A DNA stretch of 64,000 bases from Stenotrophomonas maltophilia (GTDB taxonomy: Bacteria; Pseudomonadota; Gammaproteobacteria; Xanthomonadales; Xanthomonadaceae), in assembly GCF_006970445.1 (NCBI RefSeq), contig NZ_CP033877.1:2984750-3048749 (forward strand), in the 5' to 3' direction. Position numbers and translations under genes: made by a program. Each line of letters begins with the position of its first letter. The first letter of the stretch is position 1. The notes under the pieces are model-generated. The model was not told the DNA's origin. It searched no databases and worked only from the letters and a program-made list of their open reading frames with translations. Shown piece by piece: positions 18,996 through 28,105 of this stretch.

Positions 18996-19259
18996 TCAGC
19001 GGGTGTTCCATTCGTGCACGGTCAGGTCGGAGGCCTGCATCGTCACCAGCGGATCGGTGGCGATGATGGCCTGCGCCTGCGCCAGGCTCTCGACATTGCA
19101 CAGCACATAGGCGCCACCACTGCCGTCGGCGAAACCGCCGGTCAGCTGCAGCTTGCCCTGCGCCTGCAACGCATCGAGAAAATCGCGATGCGGCTGCACC
19201 GCTGCATCGTTGAAGTCCGGCCGGCGCATCGCCATCACCAGGTAGACGGTGCCCGCCAT
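18996..19259 (-). CDS. YciI-like small protein
   Basis: 87 residues with the start codon overlapping the argH stop (TGATG), and proB follows after 11 bases. The pattern [16 protein letters not shown]...HRDFLDALQAQGKLQLTGGF, then DPLVTMQASDLTVHEW, matches the YciI-like ferredoxin-fold family. This family is usually of unknown enzymatic role. Its place between argH and proB suggests co-expression, but I cannot name a reaction. Confidence 0.75.
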   Translation of the reverse strand: MAGTVYLVMAMRRPDFNDAAVQPHRDFLDALQAQGKLQLTGGFADGSGGAYVLCNVESLAQAQAIIATDPLVTMQASDLTVHEWNTR

Positions 19260-20554
19260 CAGGACAGCGCCTGCCAGCGCGCGCGCAGTTCGTCCAGGCG
19301 CAGGTCGGCGGCCGAACCCGGCGACACGCGCGCGGCGAGGCTGCCTTCCGGGGTACGCCCCTGCCCTGCGCTGTCGGCACCGGCCGCAGCGGTCTTGTAG
19401 GCCTCACGGAACGGCACGCCGGCCACGGCCGCTTCCACCGCCACGTCGGTGGCATACATGCCCGAATCGATGGCCGCACGCAGCTTGTCGTCGCGCCATT
19501 CCAGGTTGGCCAGCAGCGCCGGCAGCAGCTCCAGCGCTGCCAGGCCACGGCCGAAGCCGTGGAAGATAGCGCCCTTGGACGACTGCAGGTCGCGGTGGTA
19601 GCCCGACGGCAGCGACAGCAACTGCTCGATCTCGGTGCGCGCGGCGGCGACGCTGGCGTGGGTGGCGCGCATCAGCTCGATCACATCCGGATTGCGCTTG
19701 TTGGGCATGATCGAACTGCCGGTGGTGTACTGCGCCGGCAGCGCGACGAAGCCGAACTCGGCACTGGTGAACAACGACAGGTCCCAGGCGATGCGGCGCA
19801 GATCCAGCGTGGCGCCACCGAGCGCCTCCAGCGCGGCCAGTTCGAACTTGCCGCGCGACAGCTGTGCATAGATCGGCGAGATCTGCATGCGCGCAAAACC
19901 GAGCGCCGCCGTGGTGTGCTCTCGGTCCAGCGGCAGGTTCACGCCGTAGCCGGCGGCGGTGCCGAGCGGATTGGCATCGACCAATGCATGGGTGTCGTGC
20001 GCGCGGATGGCGTTGTCGATGAAGGCCTCGGCCCAGCCGGCCCACCACATCCCGGCCGAGGACACCACGGCACGCTGGATGTGGGTATAGCCGGGAATCG
20101 GCAGATCCTTCTCGGCCTGCGCGCGGTCCAGCGCGACCTTGGCCACGTCGGCGCTGAGCTGGGCCACGCGCAGCAGCTTCTCCTTCAGCCACAAGCGGGT
20201 GGCGACCAGGATCTGGTCGTTGCGGCTGCGGCCGGTGTGGATCTTGCGGCCCGCATCGCCGAGGCGTTCGGTCAGCCGCGCTTCGATCGCCGAGTGACCA
20301 TCTTCGTACTGGGTATCCAGCACGAAGCGGCCTTCGCGGAAGTCCTGCGCCAGGATATCCAGTTCGCGCAGCAGGCCAGCCAGTTCATCGGCGCTGAGGA
20401 TGCCGATGTGCTGCAGTCCCTGCGCATGCGCGGCGCTGGCGGCGATGTCGTGCAGGAAAAACTCGCGATCGAGGATCACGTCATCGCCGGCGAGGAAGGT
20501 CTGGATCTGTGCGTCGACAGCGACGCCGGGCTTCTGCCAAAGAAGGTCTGCCAT
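19259..20554 (-). CDS. argH: Argininosuccinate lyase
   Basis: 431 residues. The fumarase/aspartase superfamily signature [13 protein letters not shown] is present, as are HTGRSRNDQ and [10 protein letters not shown]. It splits argininosuccinate into arginine and fumarate. The ATG at 20554 (MADLLWQK) sits 20 bases after the argC stop; the longer upstream frame is inside argC. It is somewhat shorter than the E. coli enzyme. Confidence 0.95.
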   Translation of the reverse strand: MADLLWQKPGVAVDAQIQTFLAGDDVILDREFFLHDIAASAAHAQGLQHIGILSADELAGLLRELDILAQDFREGRFVLDTQYEDGHSAIEARLTERLGDAGRKIHTGRSRNDQILVATRLWLKEKLLRVAQLSADVAKVALDRAQAEKDLPIPGYTHIQRAVVSSAGMWWAGWAEAFIDNAIRAHDTHALVDANPLGTAAGYGVNLPLDREHTTAALGFARMQISPIYAQLSRGKFELAALEALGGATLDLRRIAWDLSLFTSAEFGFVALPAQYTTGSSIMPNKRNPDVIELMRATHASVAAARTEIEQLLSLPSGYHRDLQSSKGAIFHGFGRGLAALELLPALLANLEWRDDKLRAAIDSGMYATDVAVEAAVAGVPFREAYKTAAAGADSAGQGRTPEGSLAARVSPGSAADLRLDELRARWQALS

Positions 20555-20574
20555 GGGGGCTCCGGAATACGTGT

Positions 20575-21528
20575 TCAGTGCGGGATCGACGTCAGTTCGT
20601 CGATGCCCAGCGCGAGGTTGAGGTTCTGCATGGCCTGGGTGGCCGCACCCTTGAGCAGGTTGTCCAGGGTCGCCACCACGACGACCCGCTTGCCGCCCGG
20701 GGCGAGCGTGAAGCCACCGACCTGGGCACCGTGGCGACCGGCGATGCGGCTGACCCACGGCGCTTCATCCACCACTTCGATCAGGGGTTCGCCAGCGTAG
20801 GCCTGCTGGAAGCGCTCGACGATCTGTTCGCGGGTCTGCACGCGGTTCAGCCACAGGTTGGCGGTGAGCGTGATGCCCCGGAAATGCGGCGCGACGTGCG
20901 GCATGAATTCAACAGCCACGCCCAGCTGCACCGACACCTCGCGCTCGTGCACGTGGTTGGTCAGCGCATATGGCATCAGATTGTCGGCCAGCAGCTCGAC
21001 GTTGTTCTTGTCCGACGGCGTGGTACCGGCACCGGAGTAGCCGGACACACCGAAGCACTGCGGTGGGCCGGCCAGCAGGTCCAGCAGCGGATGCACCGCC
21101 AGCTGCATCGCCGTGGCATAGCAGCCCGGGTTGCTGATGTGCTTCTGGCCGTTGTAGCGGCCACGGGTCAGCTCCGGCAGGCCGTAGTACCAGCTGTTGT
21201 CGAAACGGTAGTCGGCCGAGAGATCGACGATGACGGTGTCCGGCTTCGCCGCTTCCAGCGCAGCCACGAACGGCGCGGCCAGGCCATTGGGCAGGGCCAG
21301 GATCACCGCGTCCACACCCTTGGCGGCAACCGCGTCGGCGTCCAGGTTCTCGTACTGCAGCTCGCCCTGGAATTCCGGATGGTGGTCGGACAGGCGCTGC
21401 CCGGCGCGCTCGCGCGAAGAGACAAAGGCCAGTTTCAGCCGCGGGTGCGCGGCCACCAGCTTGATCAGCTCGGCGCCGGTATGGCCGCGGGCACCGACGA
21501 TGCCAAGGGTAAAGGTCGAATCGTTCAT
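20575..21528 (-). CDS. argC: N-acetyl-gamma-glutamyl-phosphate reductase
   Basis: 317 residues. An N-terminal NAD(P)-binding loop [14 protein letters not shown] and the catalytic cysteine in [14 protein letters not shown]. It reduces acetylglutamyl phosphate to the semialdehyde in arginine synthesis. The ATG at 21528 overlaps the stop of the GNAT gene as ATGA, and this decides the start over a 16-residue longer reading. Confidence 0.95.
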   Translation of the reverse strand: MNDSTFTLGIVGARGHTGAELIKLVAAHPRLKLAFVSSRERAGQRLSDHHPEFQGELQYENLDADAVAAKGVDAVILALPNGLAAPFVAALEAAKPDTVIVDLSADYRFDNSWYYGLPELTRGRYNGQKHISNPGCYATAMQLAVHPLLDLLAGPPQCFGVSGYSGAGTTPSDKNNVELLADNLMPYALTNHVHEREVSVQLGVAVEFMPHVAPHFRGITLTANLWLNRVQTREQIVERFQQAYAGEPLIEVVDEAPWVSRIAGRHGAQVGGFTLAPGGKRVVVVATLDNLLKGAATQAMQNLNLALGIDELTSIPH

Positions 21529-22124
21529 GCGTGACTGTCCAGGCGGTACTGCAGGTGGCGCTTCACGCCCTGCCATTCCGCATCGATGATGGAGAAGATG
21601 ACGGTGTCACGCGGCGTGCCATCGGCGTGCCGCCTATGGTTGCGCAGCACGCCATCCTGCTTGGCGCCCAACCGCGCGATGGCCGTGCGCGATGCGAAGT
21701 TGAACCAGCTGGTTTCGAACACCACGCTCAGGCACTCCAGCCGCTCGAAGGCATGGCTGAGCAGCATCAGCTTGCTCTCCGAATTGACCCCGGTGCGCTG
21801 CACCGATTCGTCATACCAGGTGTAGCCGATGCTCAGGCGCGGCACGTCCGGCTGCAGATCGTAGTAGCGGGTGGTGCCGACGATCTGGTCGTTGGCATCG
21901 AACACCACGAACGGCAGCACCTTGCCTTCGGCCTGCGCCTGCAGCGCTGCCTGCACGTAGCCGGTCATGGTTTTGGCATCCGGAACCTGGGTATACCAGA
22001 GCTTTGACAACGAACCGTCGCCCAATGCCCCGCGCAGGCCATCGATATGGCTCATCTGCAGCGGCTCCAGCCGCGCATGCGCGCCAGCCAGCGTGGGAAC
22101 CCGTGTCCAATCAGCATGATTCAT
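21525..22124 (-). CDS. GNAT N-acetyltransferase, RimJ/RimL-like, in the arginine run
   Basis: 199 residues. [14 protein letters not shown] at the N-terminus, [32 protein letters not shown] and [26 protein letters not shown] are the usual blocks of RimJ/RimL-type acetyltransferases. It lies five bases after argBA and overlaps argC, so it is embedded in the operon. Its substrate is unknown. The argBA product already carries an acetylglutamate synthase domain, so this gene is not obviously needed for that step. Confidence 0.8.
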   Translation of the reverse strand: MNHADWTRVPTLAGAHARLEPLQMSHIDGLRGALGDGSLSKLWYTQVPDAKTMTGYVQAALQAQAEGKVLPFVVFDANDQIVGTTRYYDLQPDVPRLSIGYTWYDESVQRTGVNSESKLMLLSHAFERLECLSVVFETSWFNFASRTAIARLGAKQDGVLRNHRRHADGTPRDTVIFSIIDAEWQGVKRHLQYRLDSHA

Positions 22125-22129
22125 CGCGC

Positions 22130-23458
22130 TCAGCCCTCCAGGCTCGGCGCTCGCACGCCGCAGTGGTCGACATAGGTCCTGATGCGGTCGATGCCATCGG
22201 CACCGTACCAGAACACTTTCCAGTGACCCTGCTTGTAGCAGCCATCGGATTCGGCGTAGTAGAAATGGTTGATCGGATTGCCGTTGCGCGAACGCCAGAA
22301 CAGCTGCGGGGTTTCCTCGCGCATCACATTCCAGACCGCACGCCCCAGGCCCTCGCCCTGCGCATCATCAAGCACCGCGAACTTGTCCAGGTACACACCC
22401 TCGGCCTCGTCGGTAAGGATCACCGCAGTGCGGTAGTTCTCGCTGACGTAGGCGCGCAGCAGCGTGGTCTTCTCGAAATAGTCCGGCACCAGGGTGCGGC
22501 CGAAGCTCGATTCGATCAGCTGCTTCAAGCGCGGCAGGTCCAGTTGCTCCCATGCCGTGGCGCGCAGCACTTTCTCACCCTTGCGCACCAGCGTGCCCGA
22601 GCCCTTGTGGGTGAACAGTTCCTTGGCCAGGTCGGCCGGGCGCGTGATCGACACCGACGATTCCAGCGGCAGGCGGTCGAGCAGATCCTTGATCTGTTCG
22701 ATCTTCACCTTCATGCCACCGTGGATCCACGGCTGCGCGATCAGGTGGTCATACTCGGTGGACAGGTTGATCGAATCGATCACGTTGCCCTGCTCGTCCA
22801 GCAGGCCGCCGGTGCCGGTCAGGAAGATGATCTTGTACGGTTGCAGCTCCTGCACGAGCTCGTTGGCGGCGAAGTCGGCGTTGACGTTGAGGATCTGGCC
22901 TCCGGCGGTTTCGCCCAGGCTGGTGATGACCGGGATCGAACCGGCGCGCAGGCTGGCCTCGATCGGTGCCAGGTTGACCTTCTTCACCTCGCCGACCAGG
23001 CCGTAGGTATCCACGTCCAGATACTCGGCCTCGAACACGCCGCCGGTGATCGAGGTGGCGCGCGCACCGTTCTGCTGCAGCGCCTCGACCAGGCGCAGGT
23101 TGGACTGCTGGAACACCCGGCGCACGATCGCCAGCGCTTCCGGCGAAGTCACGCGCAGGCCGTTGACGGTCTGCTTCTCGATGCCGGCGGCCGACAGTTC
23201 AGCATCCAGCTGTGGGCCGGCGCCGTGCAGCACGATCGGGGTCAGCCCGACCTCCTGCAGGAACGACAGCGAAGAGGTCAGCGCGTCGAGGTCGTCGCGC
23301 AGCACTGCGCCGCCGACCTTGACCACGGCGAAGCGCTTGGCGTCCAGCTGCGAGAAGCGCTTGAGGTACTGGCTGATCTCCTTCGCGCTGGCCATGCTGG
23401 AAAGCAGGCGCACGATGGTCTGGCGGGTCTGGCGGTGGGGCTGGAGGGCAGGAGACAT
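22130..23458 (-). CDS. argB: Bifunctional N-acetylglutamate synthase / N-acetylglutamate kinase
   Basis: 442 residues. The N-terminal two thirds are an amino-acid kinase domain ([44 protein letters not shown]). The C-terminal part, from about residue 290, is a NAT/DUF619 acetyltransferase domain ([51 protein letters not shown]). Such fusions were characterised in Xanthomonas as carrying both first steps of arginine synthesis; they resemble vertebrate NAGS. Start: the ATG at 23458 is used, and a second Met at residue 22 is possible. Confidence 0.92.
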   Translation of the reverse strand: MSPALQPHRQTRQTIVRLLSSMASAKEISQYLKRFSQLDAKRFAVVKVGGAVLRDDLDALTSSLSFLQEVGLTPIVLHGAGPQLDAELSAAGIEKQTVNGLRVTSPEALAIVRRVFQQSNLRLVEALQQNGARATSITGGVFEAEYLDVDTYGLVGEVKKVNLAPIEASLRAGSIPVITSLGETAGGQILNVNADFAANELVQELQPYKIIFLTGTGGLLDEQGNVIDSINLSTEYDHLIAQPWIHGGMKVKIEQIKDLLDRLPLESSVSITRPADLAKELFTHKGSGTLVRKGEKVLRATAWEQLDLPRLKQLIESSFGRTLVPDYFEKTTLLRAYVSENYRTAVILTDEAEGVYLDKFAVLDDAQGEGLGRAVWNVMREETPQLFWRSRNGNPINHFYYAESDGCYKQGHWKVFWYGADGIDRIRTYVDHCGVRAPSLEG

Positions 23459-23533
23459 TTCGGTTTCGTCACAGGCGGCGGTCGCCGCGTTGCAGTTCCA
23501 CCCGGCCTGGGCCGGGCGGCGTTGTGGGGTCGA

Positions 23534-24622
23534 TCAGGCGCCGGCGGCGATGATCCGGTGTACGGCGTCGGTGTAGCGCTGCAGCTGGTCCAGGGTCACG
23601 AACTCATCGGCGGTATGGGCCTGGGCGATGTCGCCCGGGCCGAACACCAGCGTGGTGTAGCCACCGGCGGAGAACAGCGACGCCTCGGTCCAGAAGTCCA
23701 CCGCGTTGCCGATCGGCAGTTCCAGCGCATCGGCCACGTCGCGCGCCAGCAGGCGGCGGTTCTCGGCTTCGGCGATGTCACCAGCCGGCAGGCTTGGGCC
23801 ACGGAAGGTCTCGGTGAACACGGCGGCTTCCGGTTCGGCGAAACCGGCGAAGGTCGCCAGCAGGCCATCGATGTCCATCGACGGCAGCGGACGGAACCCG
23901 AAACGCACTTCGGCAGCCGGTGCGATCATGTTGGCCTTGATCCCACCTTCGACGCGTCCGATGTTGAAACGCAGGCCGGTCAGTCCGCCAAAGCGGGCCG
24001 AGGCCAGCGATTCCACATGGTCCAGCGCGCGGTTGCCCCAGCGCATGGCCTGGTGCAGCGCACTGGCGGCCGCATCCTGCTTGCCCGACGCGTGCCCGGC
24101 GCGGCCGGCGAACTGCATCAGCACCGAACTGATGCCACGATGCGCGAGCACGGCCTCGCTCATGGTCGGCTCGGCCACCAGCACCGCTTCATACGGCAGG
24201 CCACGCGCCAGGAACGCGGCGATGCAGCGCGGATCGTTGGCTTCCTCGTCGCTGGAGAACAGGAACGCAGCATCGCCATCGCTGGCATTGGCCGCGGCAA
24301 CCAGCGCAGCGGCGGCGCCCTTGATGTCACACACGCCCAGGCCGACCACGCGGTCGTCCAGCCGGCGCATCACATGCGGGTCGGCACTCCAGTGCGGCGA
24401 GTCGGGCACGGTATCCAGGTGCACGTTGAACAGGTACTTCGGCGTCCCACGCACGGCGTACAGGCTGACCGCACCCGCGCCATGGTCGATCACCTCGACG
24501 TTGAAGCCGGGCAGGTTCGCGCGCAGGTAATCGAAGATGCCACCGGTGGTGATCGCACGCGGCGGGTTGCGGGTGTCGAAGGACACCAGGGCCTGCAGGT
24601 GATCGAGCGTCTGTTCAAGCAT
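23534..24622 (-). CDS. argE': N-acetyl-L-citrulline deacetylase (argE')
   Basis: 362 residues of the M20 metallopeptidase family. Metal ligands are visible in FNVHLDTVPDS, GVCDIKGAAAAL, FSSDEEANDP and GPGDIAQAHTADEFV. In xanthomonads this enzyme removes acetate from acetylcitrulline rather than from acetylornithine. I assign it here because it sits directly beside the acetylornithine carbamoyltransferase and argG. Without that context it could be called acetylornithine deacetylase. Confidence 0.88.
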   Translation of the reverse strand: MLEQTLDHLQALVSFDTRNPPRAITTGGIFDYLRANLPGFNVEVIDHGAGAVSLYAVRGTPKYLFNVHLDTVPDSPHWSADPHVMRRLDDRVVGLGVCDIKGAAAALVAAANASDGDAAFLFSSDEEANDPRCIAAFLARGLPYEAVLVAEPTMSEAVLAHRGISSVLMQFAGRAGHASGKQDAAASALHQAMRWGNRALDHVESLASARFGGLTGLRFNIGRVEGGIKANMIAPAAEVRFGFRPLPSMDIDGLLATFAGFAEPEAAVFTETFRGPSLPAGDIAEAENRRLLARDVADALELPIGNAVDFWTEASLFSAGGYTTLVFGPGDIAQAHTADEFVTLDQLQRYTDAVHRIIAAGA

Positions 24623-24637
24623 GAATCAACAATCCTG

Positions 24638-24700
24638 GTAGTGCCGGCCGCTGGCCGGCAACGATGTCGGTGGTGAGTGCCGGCCAGCGGCCGGCACTAC
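24638..24700. repeat. SMAG palindromic pair between argG and argE'
   Basis: Inverted GTAG units at 24638-24662 and 24676-24700 lie inside the arginine run. They could stabilise or separate segments of a long mRNA. Confidence 0.9.
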
Positions 24701-24709
24701 CGTCACAGG

Positions 24710-25906
24710 TCAACCGCGGTTCACCTGTGCATACAGGGTGGAGCTCATGCCGAACAGCTTGATGAAGCCTTCGGCCTCCTCCACGCCCCAGTCGGCCGAC
24801 TGCGCGTAGGTGGCGCCCTTGGTGTTGAGCAGGTGCGGCGACTTCACCGCCACCGCATCGACGCGGCCACCACGGGTTTCCAGCACCACTTCGCCGTTGA
24901 CCTTGGCCTGCGAGGACTTCAGGAACGCCTCGATGTCGGTCTTCAGCGGGTCGTGGTAGAAGCCTTCGTACACCAGCTCCACCCACTTGCGCGCCACGTC
25001 CGGCTTGAAGCGGTTCTGCTGCTTGGTCAGCACGGCATCTTCCAGCGCGCGGTGTGCAGCCAGCAGCGAGACCAGGCCCGGGGCCTCGAACACGATGCGG
25101 CCCTTCAGGCCGATCACGGTGTCGCCGGTGTAGACGCCGCGGCCAACGCCATACGGGGCGAACAGCTTGTTGAGCTGGGCCAGGATCTGGTCGCCCGGCA
25201 GCGCCTTGCCGTTCAGTTCAACCGCTTCGCCTTCGACGAACTTCAGGGTCACGCTCAGCGCCTGTTCCGGCCACTCGCTGCGCGGTGCGCACCAGCCACG
25301 TGCGCCTTCGCCCGGGGCTTCCCAACGGTCGATCTCGCCGCCGGACATGGTCAGGCCCAGCAGGTTTTCGTTGATGGTGTAGGCCTGCTGCTTGGCACGC
25401 ACGCCGAAGCCACGCTCTTCCAGGTACTTCTGCTCGTAGGCGCGGGTCTGGGTGTGTTCCTTCTGGATCTCGCGGATCGGCGCGATGATCTGGTAGTCGC
25501 CCAGCGCCTTCACGGCCAGGTCGAAGCGGACCTGGTCGTTGCCCATGCCGGTGCAGCCGTGGGCGATGATGTTGGTGCCCAGCTCGGCAGCACGCTTCAG
25601 TGCGGCATCGACGATCAGGTAGCGGTCCGAGACCAGCAGCGGGTACTGGCCCTGGTAGCCTTCGCCGGCCCACACGAACGGCTTGACGAAGCCTTCCCAG
25701 ATGGCCGGGCCACCATTGACGGTGACATGGCTGGCCACGCCCAGCTCGGCGGCGCGCTTCTCGATGAAATCGCGCTCTTCATCATCCACGCCGCCGGTGT
25801 CGGCGAACACGGTGTGCACGTTGTAGCCACGCTCCTGCAGGTACGGCACGCAGAAGCTGGTATCCAGGCCGCCGGAGAAGGCGAGAACGACGTCTTTGTT
25901 GCTCAT
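24710..25906 (-). CDS. argG: Argininosuccinate synthase
   Basis: 398 residues. The ATP-pyrophosphatase P-loop [16 protein letters not shown] is near the N-terminus, with [15 protein letters not shown] following. It condenses citrulline and aspartate. In this pathway the citrulline comes from acetylcitrulline via argE'. The ATG at 25906 ([13 protein letters not shown]) is used; the frame extends upstream into a repeat. It lies between two palindromic pairs. Confidence 0.96.
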   Translation of the reverse strand: MSNKDVVLAFSGGLDTSFCVPYLQERGYNVHTVFADTGGVDDEERDFIEKRAAELGVASHVTVNGGPAIWEGFVKPFVWAGEGYQGQYPLLVSDRYLIVDAALKRAAELGTNIIAHGCTGMGNDQVRFDLAVKALGDYQIIAPIREIQKEHTQTRAYEQKYLEERGFGVRAKQQAYTINENLLGLTMSGGEIDRWEAPGEGARGWCAPRSEWPEQALSVTLKFVEGEAVELNGKALPGDQILAQLNKLFAPYGVGRGVYTGDTVIGLKGRIVFEAPGLVSLLAAHRALEDAVLTKQQNRFKPDVARKWVELVYEGFYHDPLKTDIEAFLKSSQAKVNGEVVLETRGGRVDAVAVKSPHLLNTKGATYAQSADWGVEEAEGFIKLFGMSSTLYAQVNRG

Positions 25907-25938
25907 GGGGGTCAGGTCCACTTGGGGATGGGAATTCG

Positions 25939-26012
25939 GTAGAGCCGACCGCTGGTCGGCTGGAATGTTGGATGCACCGCTGCGGGAGCTGCCGACCAAC
26001 GGTCGGCGCTAC
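25939..26012. repeat. GTAG palindromic pair between argF' and argG
   Basis: GTAGAGCCGACC-GCT-GGTCGGCT at 25939-25962 is inverted against AGCTGCCGACC-AAC-GGTCGGCGCTAC at 25987-26012. Confidence 0.85.
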
Positions 26013-26024
26013 CCCTTTTTCGAT

Positions 26025-27035
26025 CTAGCGCCCGGCAACCGCGGCCATGATCGCCTTCTGCACGTGCAGTCGGTTCTCGGCTTCGTTGATGGCGATGCAC
26101 TGCGGCGAATCCATCACCGCATCTGTGGCCTTCACGTTGCGGCGCAGCGGCAGGCAGTGGCTGAACACACCGTTGTTGGTCAGCGCCATCTTCCGTTCGT
26201 CGACGATGAAGTGCTTGAACTGGTCGCGGATCGGCTTTTCCGGTTCCCAGTTGCCGAAGAACGGCAGCGCGCCCCAGCTCTTTGCGTAGACCACGTCGGC
26301 GCCGGCGTAGGCGCTGTCGATGTCATGGCTGATCTTCAGCGAGCCACCGCTCTCGGCCACGTTCTGCTCGGCCCAACCCATGTAGCGGTCGTCGAGGATG
26401 TAGTCGGCGGTCGGGCACAGCAGGGTCACGTCCATGCCCATGCGGGTGGCGATGGTCAGCGCCGAATTGGCAACGGCGGTGTTCAGCGGCTTGGGGTGGT
26501 AGGTCCAGGTCAGCACGTACTTCTTGCCACGCAGGTCCTGGGTACCGAAGTGCTCCTGCAGGGCCATGATGTGGGCCAGCTCCTGGCACGGGTGGGTGAT
26601 GGTCTCCATGTTGATGACCGGCACCGGCGAGTACTTGGCGAAGCTGTTGAGGACGATGTCCTGGCGGTCGTAGGCCCAGTCGATGAACTTGGGGAACGCA
26701 CGCACGGCGATGATGTCGCAGTAACGGCCCAGCACCTTGGCCACTTCAGCGATGTGCTCTTCGGTGTCGCCGTCCATCACCGTGCCGAGGTTGAACTCGA
26801 TCGGCCACGCATCCTTGCCCGGCTGCAGCACCACCGCGTGGGCGCCAAGCTGGAACGCGCCCAGCTCGAAGCTGGTGCGGGTGCGCATGGACGGGTTGAA
26901 GAACACCAGCGCGATCGACTTGCCCTTGAGCTGGTCGCCGAGCTTGTTGCGCTTGAACAGCGCGGCCTGGGTCAGCAGCGCGTCGAGATCGCTGCGGCTC
27001 CAGTCCTGGGTGTTCAGGAAGTGCTTGGGGGACAT
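26025..27035 (-). CDS. argF': N-acetyl-L-ornithine carbamoyltransferase (argF')
   Basis: 336 residues. Carbamoyl-phosphate binding motif FFNPSMRTRTSFE (about residues 45-57) and ITHPCQELAHIMALQEHFG. The family proline-rich loop seen in the xanthomonad acetylornithine enzyme appears as WTYHPKPLNTAVANS. The reaction is acetylornithine plus carbamoyl phosphate to acetylcitrulline. Two adjacent ATGs occur; the second, at 27035, is 6 bases from AAGGA and is used. It is the first structural gene of the arginine-proline run and follows the leader with the attenuator. Confidence 0.93.
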   Translation of the reverse strand: MSPKHFLNTQDWSRSDLDALLTQAALFKRNKLGDQLKGKSIALVFFNPSMRTRTSFELGAFQLGAHAVVLQPGKDAWPIEFNLGTVMDGDTEEHIAEVAKVLGRYCDIIAVRAFPKFIDWAYDRQDIVLNSFAKYSPVPVINMETITHPCQELAHIMALQEHFGTQDLRGKKYVLTWTYHPKPLNTAVANSALTIATRMGMDVTLLCPTADYILDDRYMGWAEQNVAESGGSLKISHDIDSAYAGADVVYAKSWGALPFFGNWEPEKPIRDQFKHFIVDERKMALTNNGVFSHCLPLRRNVKATDAVMDSPQCIAINEAENRLHVQKAIMAAVAGR

Positions 27036-27142
27036 CATCTTTCCTTGCGAGGCGGCGCCGGGTTCGACGCAGTGGAAGGGAAAAGCAGGAACCAAAGGTG
27101 GAGCGAAAAGGTTGCAGTTGCAGCTTTCAGAACGCAGAAACG

Positions 27143-27173
27143 AAAAAACCCAGCCGGCGGGCTGGGTTTTTTT
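27143..27173 (-). terminator. Intrinsic terminator in the argF' leader (attenuator stem 3:4)
   Basis: On the minus strand ACCCAGCC (27167-27160), loop CGCC, GGCTGGGT (27155-27148) form a perfect 8-bp stem. Six T follow (27148-27143 region) and six to seven A precede it. It stands about 110 bases before the argF' start codon, so it would stop transcription before the operon. The flanking A and T tracts make it able to work in both directions. Confidence 0.88.
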
Positions 27174-27224
27174 CGGACGAACAGCAAAAAGCTCCGGTTA
27201 CCCAGCGAGGATGTGGGGTTCCGG
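27143..27224 (-). promoter_or_regulatory. Candidate arginine attenuator with three alternative hairpins
   Basis: On the minus strand four segments are seen. Segment 1 is CCGGAACCC (27224-27216). Segment 2 is GCTGGGTAACCGG (27206-27194). Segment 3 is ACCCAGCC (27167-27160). Segment 4 is GGCTGGGT (27155-27148). Segment 1 pairs with GGGTAACCGG of segment 2 (8 bp with a small internal loop). Segment 2 GCTGGGT pairs perfectly with segment 3 ACCCAGC (7 bp). Segment 3 pairs with segment 4 as the terminator. Segment 1 begins directly after the codons for Arg-Ala-Arg-Arg of the leader peptide. Structures were read by eye; no folding was computed. Confidence 0.75.
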
Positions 27225-27299
27225 TCGACGCGCACGCGAGGTCATGCCAGACGCCTGTCGGGCTGCGCTGCTGTCGTGCTGGAAGTCGGTGAGCTTCAT
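27198..27299 (-). CDS. Putative arginine leader peptide of the argF'-proA run
   Basis: A 33-residue frame, ATG at 27299 and TAA at 27200-27198. It has four arginines, three in the cluster RARR (residues 22-25, codons CGT GCG CGT CGA). None uses CGC, the codon I would expect to be most common in this GC-rich genome. The stop codon falls inside attenuator segment 2. I see no Shine-Dalgarno site, but GATATT at 27310-27305 could be a -10 box placing the start site on the ATG, that is, a leaderless message. The inferred role is to sense arginyl-tRNA by ribosome stalling. Not confirmed. Confidence 0.7.
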   Translation of the reverse strand: MKLTDFQHDSSAARQASGMTSRARRPEPHILAG

Positions 27300-27354
27300 G
27301 GTCAAATATCTTTGCATGCGCCCGGGGCCGGCGCAAGGGGCCGGGGTCGCAGAA

Positions 27355-27918
27355 TCAGGGATTGCTGGCAGTGCCCTGCTCGGGGCCGACCCAGGGAGTG
27401 ATCGACACCCGGATCTTGAGCCGGTTGCCGGGGTCTTCCGGCAGCCGCGAGCGGTACTTGGTGCCCTTGTAGACGTAATCCACGTCGTAGGCGATGGGCC
27501 GGCGGAATTCACGCCCGACCGGCACGATGCGGCAGTCACGGGTCAGCATCGGGCCATTGTTGGCCGGCGCCGGAGCCGGCGTCTCGGTTCCGACCTCCTC
27601 AACGGCCTCCTCATCGCTGCGCTTGAACATCGAGCGCACCGAATCCCAGAAGCGGCTGATCCGGCCCTTGTCCTCAACCGGCTCCTCGCCGGTCACGTTG
27701 ACCGGGGCCAGGGTCCGGGTCGAGACCGGCTCGCAGTGCTCTTCGGTGCGGGTCGCGCGCAGGGTCTGGAACACCGGCTCAACGTTCAGCACCTGGGCGT
27801 AATCGAACTTCACGTTCTCCACGATCACCACCCGGTTGCGGGGCTCGGCCTCCTGGGCCAGCACCACGGCGGGCAGCGCCGACAGGCAGGCCAGGGTCAG
27901 CAACGCGGTGGATTTCAT
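27355..27918 (-). CDS. Putative periplasmic protein with a 17-kDa-antigen-like C-terminus
   Basis: 187 residues. A clear signal peptide ends at VVLAQ (residue 22). The C-terminal block VGREFRRPIAYDVDYVYKGTKYRSRLPEDPGNRLKIRV resembles the last part of glycine-zipper 17-kDa surface-antigen proteins. The glycine zipper itself is replaced by an acidic stretch around residues 80-115. No function can be assigned. The ATG at 27918 is preferred over a long upstream frame because it starts the signal peptide. Its stop is 55 bases from the arginine leader peptide. Confidence 0.65.
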   Translation of the reverse strand: MKSTALLTLACLSALPAVVLAQEAEPRNRVVIVENVKFDYAQVLNVEPVFQTLRATRTEEHCEPVSTRTLAPVNVTGEEPVEDKGRISRFWDSVRSMFKRSDEEAVEEVGTETPAPAPANNGPMLTRDCRIVPVGREFRRPIAYDVDYVYKGTKYRSRLPEDPGNRLKIRVSITPWVGPEQGTASNP

Positions 27919-28105
27919 TGGCGACGGGAGCAAGGACACGGCAATAGTGTAGGCAGTGACGAGCGCAAGGGGCTGAACATTACCCGTCCGCGCTGCTCCT
28001 GCCCACCCCACCTTGGGAGAACCGGCGTCCACCGGTGGCAGCCAGTGCCCCCAAAGGGGGCCGACACGTTCTAAAATCACAGGCTTGTCCCCCAGCCACA
28101 GCCCC

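Noticed and set aside
22004..24676. 890-codon plus-strand frame opposite argBA, argE' and the GNAT gene
   Set aside because: Antisense shadow of three certain genes; no domain seen.
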